A stretch of 64,000 bases of DNA. It comes from Cylicocyclus nassatus. Taxonomy: Eukaryota; Nematoda; Chromadorea; Rhabditida; Strongylidae. The stretch's first letter is position 1; each line of letters starts with the position of its first letter. Position numbers and translations under genes: made by a program. Positions 13,181 through 23,890 of this stretch are shown here, piece by piece. The DNA lies in the NCBI GenBank assembly GCA_958299035.1, contig CATQJL010000001.1, positions 107,153,769 through 107,217,768 on the forward strand. Reading direction: 5' to 3'. The notes under the pieces were generated by a model. That model ran no database searches. It had not been told where the DNA came from and saw only the letters and a list, made by a program, of their open reading frames with translations.

Positions 13181-13589
13181 ATTCTATTACTGTAGGCCTT
13201 CCTCGTGCTCCTCCAGTGCTAGTCTCAGAACTAGAGCAATGCTGACCATTACGATTAAATTACAAAGAACTACCCAATGTAAAATGTTTTCCATGTTAAA
13301 TCTTCAGCTTTGGGAAAAAGTTCTGTGTAGCTTCGGGAGAAACTTCTGAGGAAAAATAAATGCGGATTTGAAACGATTACTAAGTAAGTCTTAGTAGTCA
13401 TCTTAAAAGACCATGAACACCTCGAACTACATGTTTGAGTGAAGTTCTTCTGTTTCCTAAGTGGAACCCTAACCAACGACAATGACTCAGTCTTCCTACC
13501 ACTTGCCTACACATATAATTATCAGCTACAAAGATCAAATTTTTTTTTTGCAGAAAACCGTAACAAAGAAAAAACCAGCATTGTTTGAG

Positions 13590-13936
13590 GTGTTAGATTA
13601 TTAATTGTTCGAATAGTCGAATATTCGACTATATGTAATTATTCGATTATTCGAATAGTCGAATATTCGACTATATGTAATTATTCGATTATTCGAATAG
13701 TCGAATATTCGACTATATGTAATTATTCGATTATTCGAATAGTCGAATGTTCGACCAACCCCATTTATTCGAATATTCGTTCATTCAAATTTTGAAATGT
13801 AGCATTATTCGAATACTCGAATTCGAATAATCTGAAAATTACAGATCGAATAATATTCGTTCGTTCGAATATTTTTCAAAAACCGATTATTCGAAATTCA
13901 TTCGTTCGACGAAATTTTTCGGTCGTTTTAACTATA
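13590..13936. repeat. ATTCG-rich terminal array (right, copy A)
   Basis: Within the array, a unit of about 54 bp (attattcgaatagtcgaat, then attcgactatatgta) is repeated in tandem at about 13600-13750. This is followed by diverged words and the end GTTTTAACTATA. Copy B has the corresponding end at 57482-57900, partly as an inverted duplication. Confidence 0.72.
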
Positions 13937-14136
13937 ATACAGACAGACATATACAATACAAACAGACATTCAGCTTTGTATATAAGATGGGATGATAACG
14001 GTGTTACCGTGCGCAGAATCAGCTCGTCTTCGATGCAAATTGGGTGCAAACTAGCGTTGCTGCCAGTACATGACCTCTCATGAACTCCGCTAATTAGGTA
14101 GCGGAAAGCCTATCGGGGAGTCTGTTCCCCCCCCCT

Positions 14137-14162
14137 TTGAAGCCACCGTCCACCCAAAATGG
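14137..14162. repeat. FB5 end fragment
   Basis: TTGA followed by AGCCACCGTCCACCC matches the FB5 left end (AGGCACCGTCCACCC). No matching right end is found before 14738, so only a stub is supported. Confidence 0.4.
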
Positions 14163-14733
14163 GGTCTATGAGATTTCAATGTCTAACAGTTGCGGAGCCC
14201 TCAACTGTATAACTGCCCAACTCGCGCTGTCTGAAGTTGCTTCGAAGGCGTGAAAATCGCTTTGAAAACCCTTCGGAAAACGGATTCGCCACGTTGGCTC
14301 CTCCCTAGCAAGTGAGCGGTACGATCGTCCCACCTACTCAGTGATGTCGCCTAGGAAGCGCGAAGGTCAAGAATTCGATCGAAGCATGCGAGAGTGCGCC
14401 TCTGCCTTGCACTGGGCCCGCAGCTGGCCCGCAGCTGACTTCAGGCGCAAGGAGTGCTCCTCTGCTGCGGATTCTAGAGAGCATCTAAAACTTAATAATT
14501 TGAGACTTTCGTTCGAATTTAGGCCTGGATTCGGACTCAGTGGGCGCAAGAGGTGCTAAAAAAGAACAAAAATTCAAAATCGAGGATTTGGATAGGTGCC
14601 TGTAAGATCCCCTCCCATTCCTGCAAGGATATACGTTACGAGCCTAAGCTTTAATAGCGTTCCGAATTCTGCACTCGTACAGAGCCCATCAAATCTTCAA
14701 AGGTTGCGTTATTTTGTTAAAGCTGCAAATTAC
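14163..14733. other. No recognisable feature
   Basis: The sequence has mixed composition with a GC-richer part at 14340-14560. Frames on both strands there (about 60-72 codons) overlap and show no motif. I can assign nothing. Confidence 0.4.
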
Positions 14734-14737
14734 TTAA

Positions 14738-15274
14738 AGGCAGCGTACACCCAAAGTTACCAAATTTCCTAGATCTTTTTATACCGTTATATACTGGGCC
14801 CAGAAGAAGACCAACTGCGTTGGTCCGGTCCCCCAATGTTGCTTCTGAGCGGAGAAAATCCCCCTCAATTTTCTTTCACTCCGCCCCTTTTCTTTCACTT
14901 CGCCTCCTCCGGACGAATCCACGACAGCGTAAGCTTCAGTTGCCGTTGCAGTTGCTGTTGCAATGCTGTTGCATCTGCAACTGCAGTTGCAACAGTGCTG
15001 TTGCTTATTGCGGTGCGCCTTCTTCGGGCGACGAACCACGACAGCATATGCATCAGTTGCAGTTGCAACTGTAGGCTGTCATGCTGTTGCAGCTGCTGGC
15101 ATGCCGACGGGGACGAGCAGTTCGAAACTCGTCCGCCCCTGAAGAGAGGGTCCCCGGAAATCGGGGTTTTTTGGGAATTTTGGAAGATTTTAATGAAATA
15201 ACTGCAATCAGCGGCACAAAAAGGCCCCAGAATAACAAAAACATCGAAGGTGAAATTTTGGGTGTGCGCTGCCT
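14738..15274. mobile_element. TTAA-target element with GTTGCA-rich core (537 bp)
   Basis: Ends AGGCAGCGTACACCC and GGGTGTGCGCTGCCT are perfect inverses, each next to TTAA (14734-14737 and 15275-15278). The core (14935-15100) is made of cagttgcagttgctgttgca-like repeats whose unit GTTGCAAC is self-complementary. Overlapping frames of 121 codons (+) and 156 codons (-) cross this core and give Cys/Ser/Ala- or Gln/Leu-rich strings typical of a translated repeat, so I do not call genes. End structure and subterminal text resemble FB5. Confidence 0.75.
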
Positions 15275-15278
15275 TTAA

Positions 15279-16740
15279 TCCTTTCAACAAAGGGAATCTG
15301 AAGTCGAAGTGGGTTCTATTAGGTTGTAAAGAAAGTTTCCGGGCATTTGCGGAAATTTTTTCCAACTCGCTGTAACTTCAAGCAGATTAATTTTTTGAAG
15401 CTGCAAACTTTATTGCAAAGACAATTTTGTCTACAACATATATTTGTCTTGCTGGCTTCTCAGCACCTCAATGCGCTCTACCAGCATGCGCAGGAGGGAA
15501 AAAGGTCGTCGCGAAAAGTGGCTTATTTGGGCAGGATTGTCTCAGGCATGATGAGAGCTGGAGAGCCCAGATGCTGTAGTTATATAGAGGTCTGCTGGGG
15601 CTGTTATGGGGACCATTCATGTTTTTGAAGGACTACCTGTAAAGAATTTTCTCCAGAAATTCTGAAAAGTCGATCATTTTTTGCCCCACAAAATGCACCA
15701 TTTTCCGAACTAGAAGAATTTGAAGTCTTCTAGTTCTGCACAAAAAGGAGCAAATCTTTGTTACTGGGAGTATTGTTAGGATAATGCCTTGCACATCTTT
15801 TGGACCCATCATCCAGGCGTGGCGATCCCCACAAAAGCGACGCTAGCTGCGAAAAGAGTTGCAGTCAGAGGCAAGTTCGACAGCTTGTAATTCCTGAGCG
15901 CAATCGCAAAACTCGAGTGCAGCTGCGGGTCAGAAGTTAACAGGCTTGTCAATCAAATCACTCTCATGATTTGGACGAATCCTTTGATTTGCACAAAAAA
16001 AATGGTCGTAGGAAGAAAAATCGTGAAATTTTTGTAGTTGAAAAGATTTCTCTTCTTGAGTGCAGATCAAACACGTCTTGACATCGATAAAATCAGAAGC
16101 CATATTGAAAACGTTAGGGTTCCCTCTACTGAACAGTATAAAACTACTGAACAGTGTGCTTGATGTCAAAGTCCGACCGAGCGCCGAAAAATGCGTTGGA
16201 AAATGAAATTTCCAAAGTGCCCGGGAACTTTCTTTATAACCTAAACTTTCAGTGCATATATTCTGCCGGTCTCGGGTCATTAACACAAATACGTGTTCCT
16301 CAGCTGCTCAGTATTCTTCTGAGGGAGCGATGGTCAATATGAGAGGTCATCCGCTCATAATGACCACCTCTTACGTTACGTTAGCCGGCGCTAAACAGTA
16401 TACGTGTGTACACGGAAGTTACGAGATTGATATTACTTGCACTCTCATGGGTTTTTACTTTATTTATGCTTAGAATTTACCATTGACAATAAGACCGAAC
16501 AACTCATGTGGCTATTACTGTAGCTTTTTACAAATTTCGAGTAAACTTTGAGCGTTGTAAGCAAATTATGCTATTTGGAGTCCGGCTGGCAACAATATCC
16601 TTCTCTTGGCATACACTGTATGAATCGGTGGCAAGGCTGCGAAGAGCTGATCCAACATGTTCCAAGTGGATGCGGTGCAAGAGGGACCAAAGGCCTGCCG
16701 CCTGTAGCCGTGGGAGATAATTAGGAGCGTGAGCACTACT
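15279..16740. other. Mostly unassigned; possible mariner end at 15319
   Basis: At 15319, after TA, the text TTAGGTTGTAAAGAAAGTTT resembles a mariner terminal repeat. No inverse partner is seen downstream, so a truncated copy is the most that can be claimed. The rest holds short frames (up to 118 codons, minus strand, 15930-16286) without motifs. No other paired ends are visible. Confidence 0.35.
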
Positions 16741-17115
16741 TAGACAGTCGACGGCATACCTCCGGAGCAGAAATGGCAGGGTCGCGGCCTTTCCCCAGCG
16801 GAGGATTGCCACTTCGCGCTCCAGAGCCTTGCCATTTCACGCATTTTTGTGTTCCGGGGCTCTCCCAAAAGTGGCGCACCTCCGGAGCAGAGATTTGCGC
16901 GTCGCGGAGAGGGGTCCCATTCGTCCTGTTTGTGACGTCACCGTGACGTCACGGTGAATGATGGACCTCTCCGCGACGCGCAAATCTCTGCTCCGTAGGT
17001 GCGCCACTTTTGGGAGAGCCCCGGAGCACAAAAATGCGTGAAATGGCAGGGCTCCGGAGCGCGAAGTGGCAGACTCGCGCCATATGTCCGCCGGAGGTAT
17101 CCCTTCGACTGTGTG
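16741..17115. repeat. GC-rich foldback with CRE-like centre
   Basis: The arms pair from acagtcgacggcatacctcc (16741) to the inverse near 17093-17115. The inner 16845-16915 and 16966-17033 pair nearly perfectly (gcgccacttttgggagagcc core). The centre (16935-16954) is tgacgtcaccgtgacgtcac, two copies of the palindrome TGACGTCA. The element is markedly GC-richer than its surroundings. No coding frame is preserved across both arms; opposing frames of 94-108 codons are palindrome shadows. Confidence 0.72.
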
Positions 17116-17125
17116 AGTATGGAGA

Positions 17126-17470
17126 AGGTTTTGGGGAGTATCAGGAAAACTTGGCGAGGGCATCTATTAGAAATAAACTCTTTTAATTCTTTTTGGAATT
17201 AACTTTCAAGACGAAGGACAGATTTGGCGTTAGTATTGAAATGCGCATTTTTCGATAATACGCCTACCGGAGAGATAATCAACTTCAGTTACTAATTTCC
17301 ACTTACTTCTGGGCCCAGTGGATGCGCCTTCCAATTTGCATCACAAATCTGTCTTTTGAATTTTTCAAAGTTCTCCAGGCAGAGCTATGAAAATTTGTTT
17401 CTAAAGGATGTCTTTGCCAACTTTTCTTGGATCCCTTGCCAAAATACTCCAGAGCGCTCATGCTCTTGAT
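17126..17470. repeat. Imperfect inverted repeat
   Basis: Text around 17126-17225 (ggggagtatcaggaaaactt, then gacgaaggacagatttg) recurs inverted around 17340-17455 (caaatctgtctttt, then aaaatactcc). The arms are diverged, about 100 bp each. It is probably an old foldback element. Frames in it are not convincing. Confidence 0.45.
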
Positions 17471-17689
17471 CATCTGCGGATACAAGCGGCAGCCCTTTGG
17501 TTTCTCCTGCACCACCCCCTTCTACATGCACGTATTTAATCTGCCTAATCTACCAACAAATGAAAGCGCTGCTTTCCCACGAGGAGCTTCTGAGAATACA
17601 TAGTAAACAACTCGATGAAATGCAAAAATGATAGGACACAGGAACCGAACTTGTGACCTCCCGCTCCACAGCCTCCATATTCGGTGGGC

Positions 17690-18175
17690 ACTCGTTACAT
17701 GTGGGGAAGAAATCAAAGTTCAGTGGCGCCGTATGTCTGAGAAGTAAAAACTTGAATTTAGGGGTTTTCAAGCACGCTGTTCCCGCTAGTTGTTTTGCTC
17801 TAATCATTCAAATTTATTCCTTTTTTGAACAAAGTAATTTTTTAAATTTACATACAGTGAAATTGTAAAAAACTTTATTTTTTGAAAAGAGATTGAATTT
17901 GGAAGTATTGAGCAAAAGCGCTAGCACGGAAGCAGCGTGCTTTGAAATCCCTAAATACTAATTTTTACTTCCATCGGACACATATAGTTACTGAACATTG
18001 AATTCGAGATATCGAAATTAAGTTTCCTGTGTTCCCGGAAGAGGCTGTTGTGTGTACAGATTTGCTCTGCATACGGTGCTGATCAGGTGCCAGTTAGCGT
18101 TGCTGAAAAAGTAGGATCTCTATAATTACACTGCGGCAAGTGCTTTAGGTAGATAAGTTCTTCACCCGTTACATA
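17690..18175. mobile_element. FB3-d, diverged foldback copy
   Basis: The left arm (about 17700-17790) and right arm (about 17910-18170) pair around the core aatttaggggttttcaagca. They share with other FB3 copies the end block ttagcgttgctg followed by ggtagataagttc...tcacccg. No target duplication is resolved. Non-coding. Confidence 0.5.
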
Positions 18176-18717
18176 TGGACAGAGTCAAGTAAAAGGTGTG
18201 GCACACGATCGCTGATTACGACCCCCCCCCCACCCACCTCTTATTGCTGTCTCAGCAAGACCCCCTGACTAATATACCTAAGCATTATTTGAAAGCCCTG
18301 TCAGACATATCGGGCAACATATCCATAATTAGCATGTCAATTAACTCCTGTAGGCAATGTTTGAGCGAATTCTGAAGTTTCAAATTTGTGGGTCACCTAA
18401 GTGAAATCGCCATTTTCCAACATGATTAACTCTGTTCCAAAAGTGAAGTAGCTGGCTGTTTTTGCACTCACGACAAAGCACTACTCCTTCTTTGGCCACT
18501 GCAGAAATCTCGCTTCAAAGGCCTCCTAACTTTGGAAGTAGAAGCCAACTAAAATCTTGTTTTTCCTATTCTTCGCCTTTAATGCCTGTGCTTTCACCAG
18601 ATATTACTCATAGATAAGAAGACGATTCAGGGTCAAATCACTCCTATGAAATCTACGAGGTTTAGGCTATCGATTCATATGAATAACGTTCGCTAAAAAT
18701 GTTTTTTTTTTGATATA

Positions 18718-18769
18718 GTTAATGGGGTGTGGCACCACAGCTTTTTAGGGGTGGTGCCACACCATTAAC
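18718..18769. repeat. Short hairpin
   Basis: gttaatggggtgtggcacca pairs with tggtgccacaccattaac, with one extra base in the left arm and a loop of about 12 bases containing a T run. It may be a tiny MITE end-to-end remnant or a local palindrome. No promoter or terminator role is implied in this eukaryotic context. Confidence 0.6.
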
Positions 18770-19395
18770 TTACCTTTAAACAGATTAAATAGCTGCATTT
18801 TTATATCGTTGTTACTGCTTACCTTTTTCTTTACATAGCAGAAATTTCATATAAAACGTTTCTCCAAGAGCAAGGTAAAATCGTTTTTCCTTACCTATGC
18901 AAATGTAAAATACCGGTAAAATACTGCGAAAATATTGGGATATGGTAACATGCTAAGTCTGCGCTACTACGTGATCGCAAGGGAAGGCGATAAGAATGTA
19001 TATATTCTATAGCCTAAGCCTCGTAATCTATATTAAAGTGATTTGAGCCTGATTGGTCTTCTCTGGTCTGATATGTTGAAACGAAAAAATGGAACAAACG
19101 AGATTTTGGCTTGCTCTTAAGTCATTTGATTCCATGGTTATAGTTATGGTTCCTAATGTGGGCAAAGAAATAGTAGTTCTTTGTATTAAACGCAAAAAAA
19201 GTACACCTTTGAAACAAGGTAACATGTTTGAAAGCTACCATCTCACTTAGGTGATCCTGTTTTTGGAAACCTCAGAATTCACTGAAACTTGGACCAAAGG
19301 GGTTATTTTACTTGCTAAATACAAAACGATGCTCGTACGCTTTATAGATCTTTGATTATGCTTACTGTACGTATACGATTATGGGTCAAACATGG
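18770..19395. other. No recognisable feature
   Basis: AT-rich sequence with one minus-strand frame of 65 codons (19028-19225) lacking any motif. A G run of about 11 at 19393-19405 marks the edge of FB3-b. Confidence 0.4.
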
Positions 19396-20386
19396 GGGGG
19401 GGGGCGGAATTTATCTACCCAGAGAGGTATGCCACTATGTAATTAGCAGGGGACATGAAAGGTCATGAACTGTCAGCAACGCTAATTAAGCAGATTTTGC
19501 TCATGCACACACGACATCATCCTACAGTGTACGAAACCGGGATTTCATTGAAATTTGAATCCAAAGTTCAGCAGTGAAATTAGTCCAACAGGATAAAAAT
19601 TTGTATTTAGGGGTGACCTGCCATGCTAGTTCCAAATATGATGGTGGTTTTGAGTGAAAATGAAAGCGAGCTTCATGATGGGATCAAAATCAATGTTCAG
19701 TGGCGATATTTGGCAAATCAGAATAAAAACTTGGATTTGGGGGTTTCTAAAGCCGCTCTTTACGACTATTATAAGTAATGTCCAGAATAATTTAATAACG
19801 CATAGATTTAATAATAGCTGGAGATCTTTTCCAATCCTCTAAACTTAGTTTCAGCTTCATTGAATTTTTTCTTACCTTATTTCAAATTTTATTTCGCAGC
19901 TTATATAATTTTTTCTTGTCTATCTGAAAGTAGCATTCTTTCTCATTTGTTGCAGTGAAATTTATGAAAAAGTCAGAATTTCCGGCAAAAACATTAGCAT
20001 ATTCGAAAACAGCATCATGGAAAACCCTCAAATGACAATTTTAAGCTTTTTGCCAGATTTTGAAAACAAGATTAAAACTAAAAAAAATTGTGAGTTTTCA
20101 CGTAAAACCACCATCATATTTGGAACCAGCATGGCAGATTACCCCTAAGTACAAAATTTTACCTCAATTGGACTAATTTCACTACTGAACTTTGAATTCA
20201 GATTTCAATGAAATCCCGGTTTTAAACAATGTAGGATGATGTTGTATCTGTCGTGAGCAAAATCTGCTTGTCTTCCGTGCAATCTGGGTGCAAATAAGCG
20301 TTGCTGAGAGTCCATGACCTCTCATATCCCCTGCTAATTACATGGCGGCATGCCTCTCTGGGTATATAAATTCCCGCACCCGTCAA
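19396..20386. mobile_element. FB3-b, most complete FB3 foldback
   Basis: The left arm 19410-19650 (ccagagaggtatgcc, ggtcatgaactgtcagcaac, ccaaatatgatggtggtttt) is mirrored by 20100-20375. The centre is unpaired AT-rich sequence. This copy defines the FB3 family used for the other calls. There is no coding frame above about 62 codons. Confidence 0.65.
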
Positions 20387-21108
20387 ACATCAATGTGCTA
20401 GTATTATAACAAGCCTATTTGACATTGCTAACGAATATCATGTAATGCGAACAGCGGACGCCTTGATAACGACCCTCCCCCCTCTTTGATTCCTGAATAC
20501 GACCCCCCAGGTGTAGCACGCCACACCCCACGCTTGACCCTGCATATGGATGATAATATTAGGTTGATGCAAAAATAGTGGTTGTTGCATACGCTACCAA
20601 GCATATGGATACAGAGATACACGAATGAGATACTTCGATAGAATGAGACAAGCTCTACAAAGTGGCTACCAAGATTCTACCTACGCATTAGGTCTACGTA
20701 AAGTTTGATGCCAAAATCTGTGAGCATTTGGCCAGCTCAAAAATCGGATCTTCGCTCGGAGGAGTCTCACAAGTCTCCCAGTTGGTCATTTCATAGTAGG
20801 CACATAGTAACGTTTATTCATGCACTTGCTGTAATTTTTTGTCACTTAGAATTTGAGAAAAAAACGAAAATCGAAAATCTGCAAACTCCGCTTCTAATCT
20901 TTCCCTTTTCCTCCAACTCAGGTATTGTGTACCACAAATCCTCCGAAGCATGGCTGCGAAATTCAAGCTTGATGTCTGCATTGATAATTGGGAAAAATCG
21001 CTTTTAGCTTCAAAAATCCGTAGCCCACGGCCATTATTTCAGCTAATAAAATAATATCGCGACGCCGCAGCATACAGTAACCCGCGCCTGAAGCGCAAGT
21101 GACTCGCC
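20387..21108. other. Mostly unassigned; hAT-like end fragment near 20480-20549
   Basis: Bases 20505-20549 read as the inverse of a CAGGGTCAAGCGTGGGGT end, similar to the ends of the element at 60351-61466. A left partner is not found. The remainder, up to the hAT at 21109, shows no structure that I can support. Confidence 0.4.
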
Positions 21109-22078
21109 CAGGGCCCGGCGGGGGTGGTGCTTTCACAAGCTGGATATCGTCTTTGGCCCGAAAAAGCAAAGGGGAAGTCGTATTTTGGGGTCCGGGGCTA
21201 CGACTTCCCCTTTGTTTACCGATAAACAATGCACATATCATTCTTTATTCATCATTCCTTGTTGATGCTACTGTCCTATGAACTTAGATTCCAGCAATGT
21301 GAAGATTCTGTGCTCCGATCGCTAGTCTGCCCGCAGGCGGGAATTCAAATCGCAATTCTTGTAAGAGGAAAATAACAAAATAGGCTCGTTTTCAATGCAC
21401 AAGTAACGATATGGCACCAAATTTGCTGTTTAGTTGGAGGACCATGAGCACAAAAAAAGTATGAAGAATTATGAGGAACTTATGTGAATTTAAAAAATGG
21501 TAAATGTTTTTCGAAATTAGGTGGCTTCCGCGCCACCTGGGAGCCACCTGGGGTGGCTCCCTGCTTCCCTTCACATAATTTCCCGGATTTCTTTACATAA
21601 ATGTGGACTAGGTCGAGAGTAATACTATATGTTCAAATCCGCTTCCAAAACCACCAAGGCACCGCTTCGATACAGCCCCAAATACGTTCACAGCGTTATG
21701 ATCGGCCTCGGAAAGCACGCTCCAATCGCAATCGGTTATTGTAAATTGTAAAGTTTCGCAGCTGACTAATAAATGAGTAGTATCTTAGATATATAAACGT
21801 CAAAGTTTGTGCAAATCTTGACCCTGTGTTTTTTTTATAGAATCCTTTGCGGATGAACACATTGAGCTGAAACCTTGATGACCTGGGCTGGACCAGGAAA
21901 GCCAGGTAGTACTACTATAATAAGCGTTGAGGCCGCCCATCTTATTATTTGTGTATATCTGTTTGTCAGGGACTTACGGGGGTCAAAGATAGGGTCAAAG
22001 GGGAAGTCGTAAGAAATTTTGGCTTCAAAGGGGATATCGTTTTCAAAATTCTGAAATGCCACCTCCTGCCGGGCCCTG
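21109..22078. mobile_element. hAT-CAGGGCCCGG copy 2 (970 bp)
   Basis: It starts CAGGGCCCGGCGGGGG and ends CCTGCCGGGCCCTG. A perfect 8-bp duplication gactcgcc lies at 21101-21108 and 22079-22086. Subterminal aaaggggaagtcgta blocks (near 21170, inverted near 21200, and near 22000) are shared with the family. The interior differs from copies 1 and 3, so it is a related subfamily. No transposase frame. Confidence 0.85.
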
Positions 22079-22494
22079 GACTCGCCATGTTTCAGTCGTC
22101 CTAGATTTCTAATATGAGGCTCCGCATAATCGCTAAAGTGGTGAGTTTGCGGTTATGGCTCGCGCATTGGGCTTTCTCACTTCTTCCTCTCTCTTCAACT
22201 TTTTCGCTATCAAATGTTAGCTTTCAATTATCTAAAGAAATTCTGAAAAGCACGGGGTGTTGAATTGATCTAAAGCCTTGTGCGTGCGTGTGCATGTTCA
22301 TGGGCATGCTTCTGCAGTGATTCGTGCATTGACACATTTAGAGAGGAAGAAGTGAGAAAGCCCAATGCGCGAGCCATAACCGCAAACTCACCACTTTAGC
22401 GATTATGCGGAGCCTCATATTAGAAATCTAGGACGACTGAAACATGTCGAGTCCAGGGCCCGGCAGGAGGTGGCATTTCAGAATTTTGAAAAAA
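22041..22494. repeat. 153-bp inverted duplication including a hAT end
   Basis: Bases 22041-22193 are the reverse complement of 22342-22494, with one mismatch that I can see (gccatg against gacatg). The arms include the last 38 bp of the hAT element, its 8-bp target copy and about 107 bp of flank. The spacer is about 148 bp. Because transposon end and host flank are duplicated together, the event followed the hAT insertion. Confidence 0.88.
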
Positions 22495-22499
22495 TTAAT

Positions 22500-23890
22500 T
22501 ACAATCAAAATCAAAATTAATTACACTACGCGTTTTTCTTAGTTCAGTCCTTCATATTACTGTTTTTTCTTCAACATTCACAAGTTATGATGTATTTACC
22601 TTGCTAGCCGTTCAACTATCGAAAAATCCATGCGATGAAAAGCCACGTAATTTAACTCGGTCTAGGGAGTTAATCGACCTTCTGATGCCGAATATCGTGC
22701 TATTTCCGTACGGTTGCGACATTTTAGGGTTACATGTACTGTAAAGGATCGGAAATTTAGACCTGCTTGAAACTTTCTGCAGGGTTTTTACCTGACGTGC
22801 TGATCACGAATGTCGCGCTCACTTTGCATGATAAAATCCTTTCGTCAATTTTTGGGATCTAAGCTGGCCTGAAAAGCGAAAAAATGTCTACTCATTTGCT
22901 GCAACTCATCATAACTCCGCAATAAAGCGTTCCTGCAGCGCGCCACGTATGATTCGTAATCAGAATCCCCAAAAACCCTTTACGAATTTTTGAAAAAAGT
23001 CGAAACTTTGGCTCCTTTTGCCGTACACCCACGGTTACCCAAGAAAAGCGCTATCTTGCAAAAGCGTTAAGCTACTTATGTTCAGCGTGTCAGATAACTC
23101 CACTCCCCCTAGAATACAAAGCAAATCCATCGTTTTAACCCCATACTATATCTATCGTAATTCCATGAAAAAGCCTTACTATACGGAAAGAAAAATCATG
23201 TTATTCGTGACAGCATGAAAGAAAGCCCCTCTAGAACCTATTTTAGCCGAATCCGCGATTTGGACCCTTCTACCGTACACCCGCCGTAATCACGCCAAAT
23301 GACGTATTTGTGCAAAAAAATGTGATATCCGTGACCAGCGTGTCGACGGCACGGCAATATCACCTTCACTTGGCAAAACTGGACTAGTTGAGATTGTGGA
23401 CAAGAAAACAGCATTGAAATCTGAAAAATTATCACGAAAACTTTCAGAAAAGAAGTCCAATCTCAGCGATGTGGTCGCGTCGCTCGTATGAAATCAGCGA
23501 CGCGATATCGCTGAGGTTCGGCCAAATCGCGACGATTCCGACAGTGGAAACATACCCTAGGAAAAAACGGTCAGCGACTAATCGCGCTGGAAAACTATTA
23601 CAACCATTATGCAAGATGATCGGAAGCAGTGATGTTGTATCAGTTGTCTTGCCGGGAGAATCGCGAGGCGATGAAATCGCGTAATGTATGCCTACCCCTT
23701 TAGAGGTCAGTTATTACCTTATCGTGGTAAACTCGAATCACAACTTTTGTAATCAGAGCCCTTTTTGGGACTTTCTGACCCTCTCAAAGGGTTAATCAAA
23801 ATTGTTAGTAGACACAAATACGGAGATATTGAAAACTGCAGGAAATGGTGGGAAACTATGCATTGAGAGTTCTCACGGCCGAGTTTCCTG
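22500..23890. other. Unassigned repeat-like region
   Basis: No paired ends are identified. The text carries the word gctgatcacgaatgtcgcgc (near 22800) and related gtaatcag/gtgatatccgtgaccagc words that also occur in FB1 arms and at 52-61 kb. Short frames (61-75 codons) have no motif. It probably consists of old relatives of these repeats. Confidence 0.4.

Larger units (their letters stand above)
7368..13936. mobile_element. ATTCG element copy A, carrying FB1-b and hAT-pal
   Basis: The left end TATA (7368-7371) continues as GTTAGAACCGAATATTCG at 9484 after FB1-b. The right end is GTTTTAACTATA at 13936. Flanking 8-mers are identical: atacagac at 7360-7367 and 13937-13944. About 250-360 bp at each end consist of variants of ATTCGAATATTCGAATAG. 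The interior (about 9730-11509 and 13189-13590) aligns in reverse with the interior of copy B (57482-60117). Net length after removing nested elements is about 2.78 kb. A 66-codon frame at 9868-10068 is in conserved interior sequence but is not recognisable. The superfamily is open; an 8-9 bp duplication allows hAT or Mutator-like. Confidence 0.72.
6905..13987 (-). mobile_element. Helitron H1c (non-autonomous), interrupted
   Basis: Read on the minus strand, the element begins TCTTATATACAAAGCTG at 13987 and ends in CTAG at 6905. A GC-rich stem (GCCGAG...CTCGGC type) sits just before the end. The flanking bases are A and T with no duplication, which is the Helitron rule. The sequence near the 5' end (ggaccaaacttcgcaaac, then ataggctacttttcg) matches H1b at 45302-45681. 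The 5' portion is cut by the ATTCG element at 7368-13936, whose two ends carry the same 8-bp duplication. The net Helitron is about 500 bp and lacks any Rep/helicase frame. Confidence 0.68.
6735..14136. mobile_element. FB3-a, foldback split by a Helitron stack
   Basis: Bases 6735-6904 and 13988-14136 together reproduce the right arm of FB3-b (20110-20386): blocks such as gattacccctaaatac, gaactttgaattcg and tagcgttgctg occur in the same order. The two parts are separated exactly by Helitron H1c (6905-13987). The left arm is not clearly preserved, so the left boundary is approximate. No coding sequence. This is the oldest layer of the deepest nest in the window. Confidence 0.6.

Noticed and set aside
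14836..15365. 121- and 156-codon overlapping frames on opposite strands
   Set aside because: Both are translations of the GTTGCA-rich repeat core of a TTAA element. The residue strings are repetitive and lack domains.
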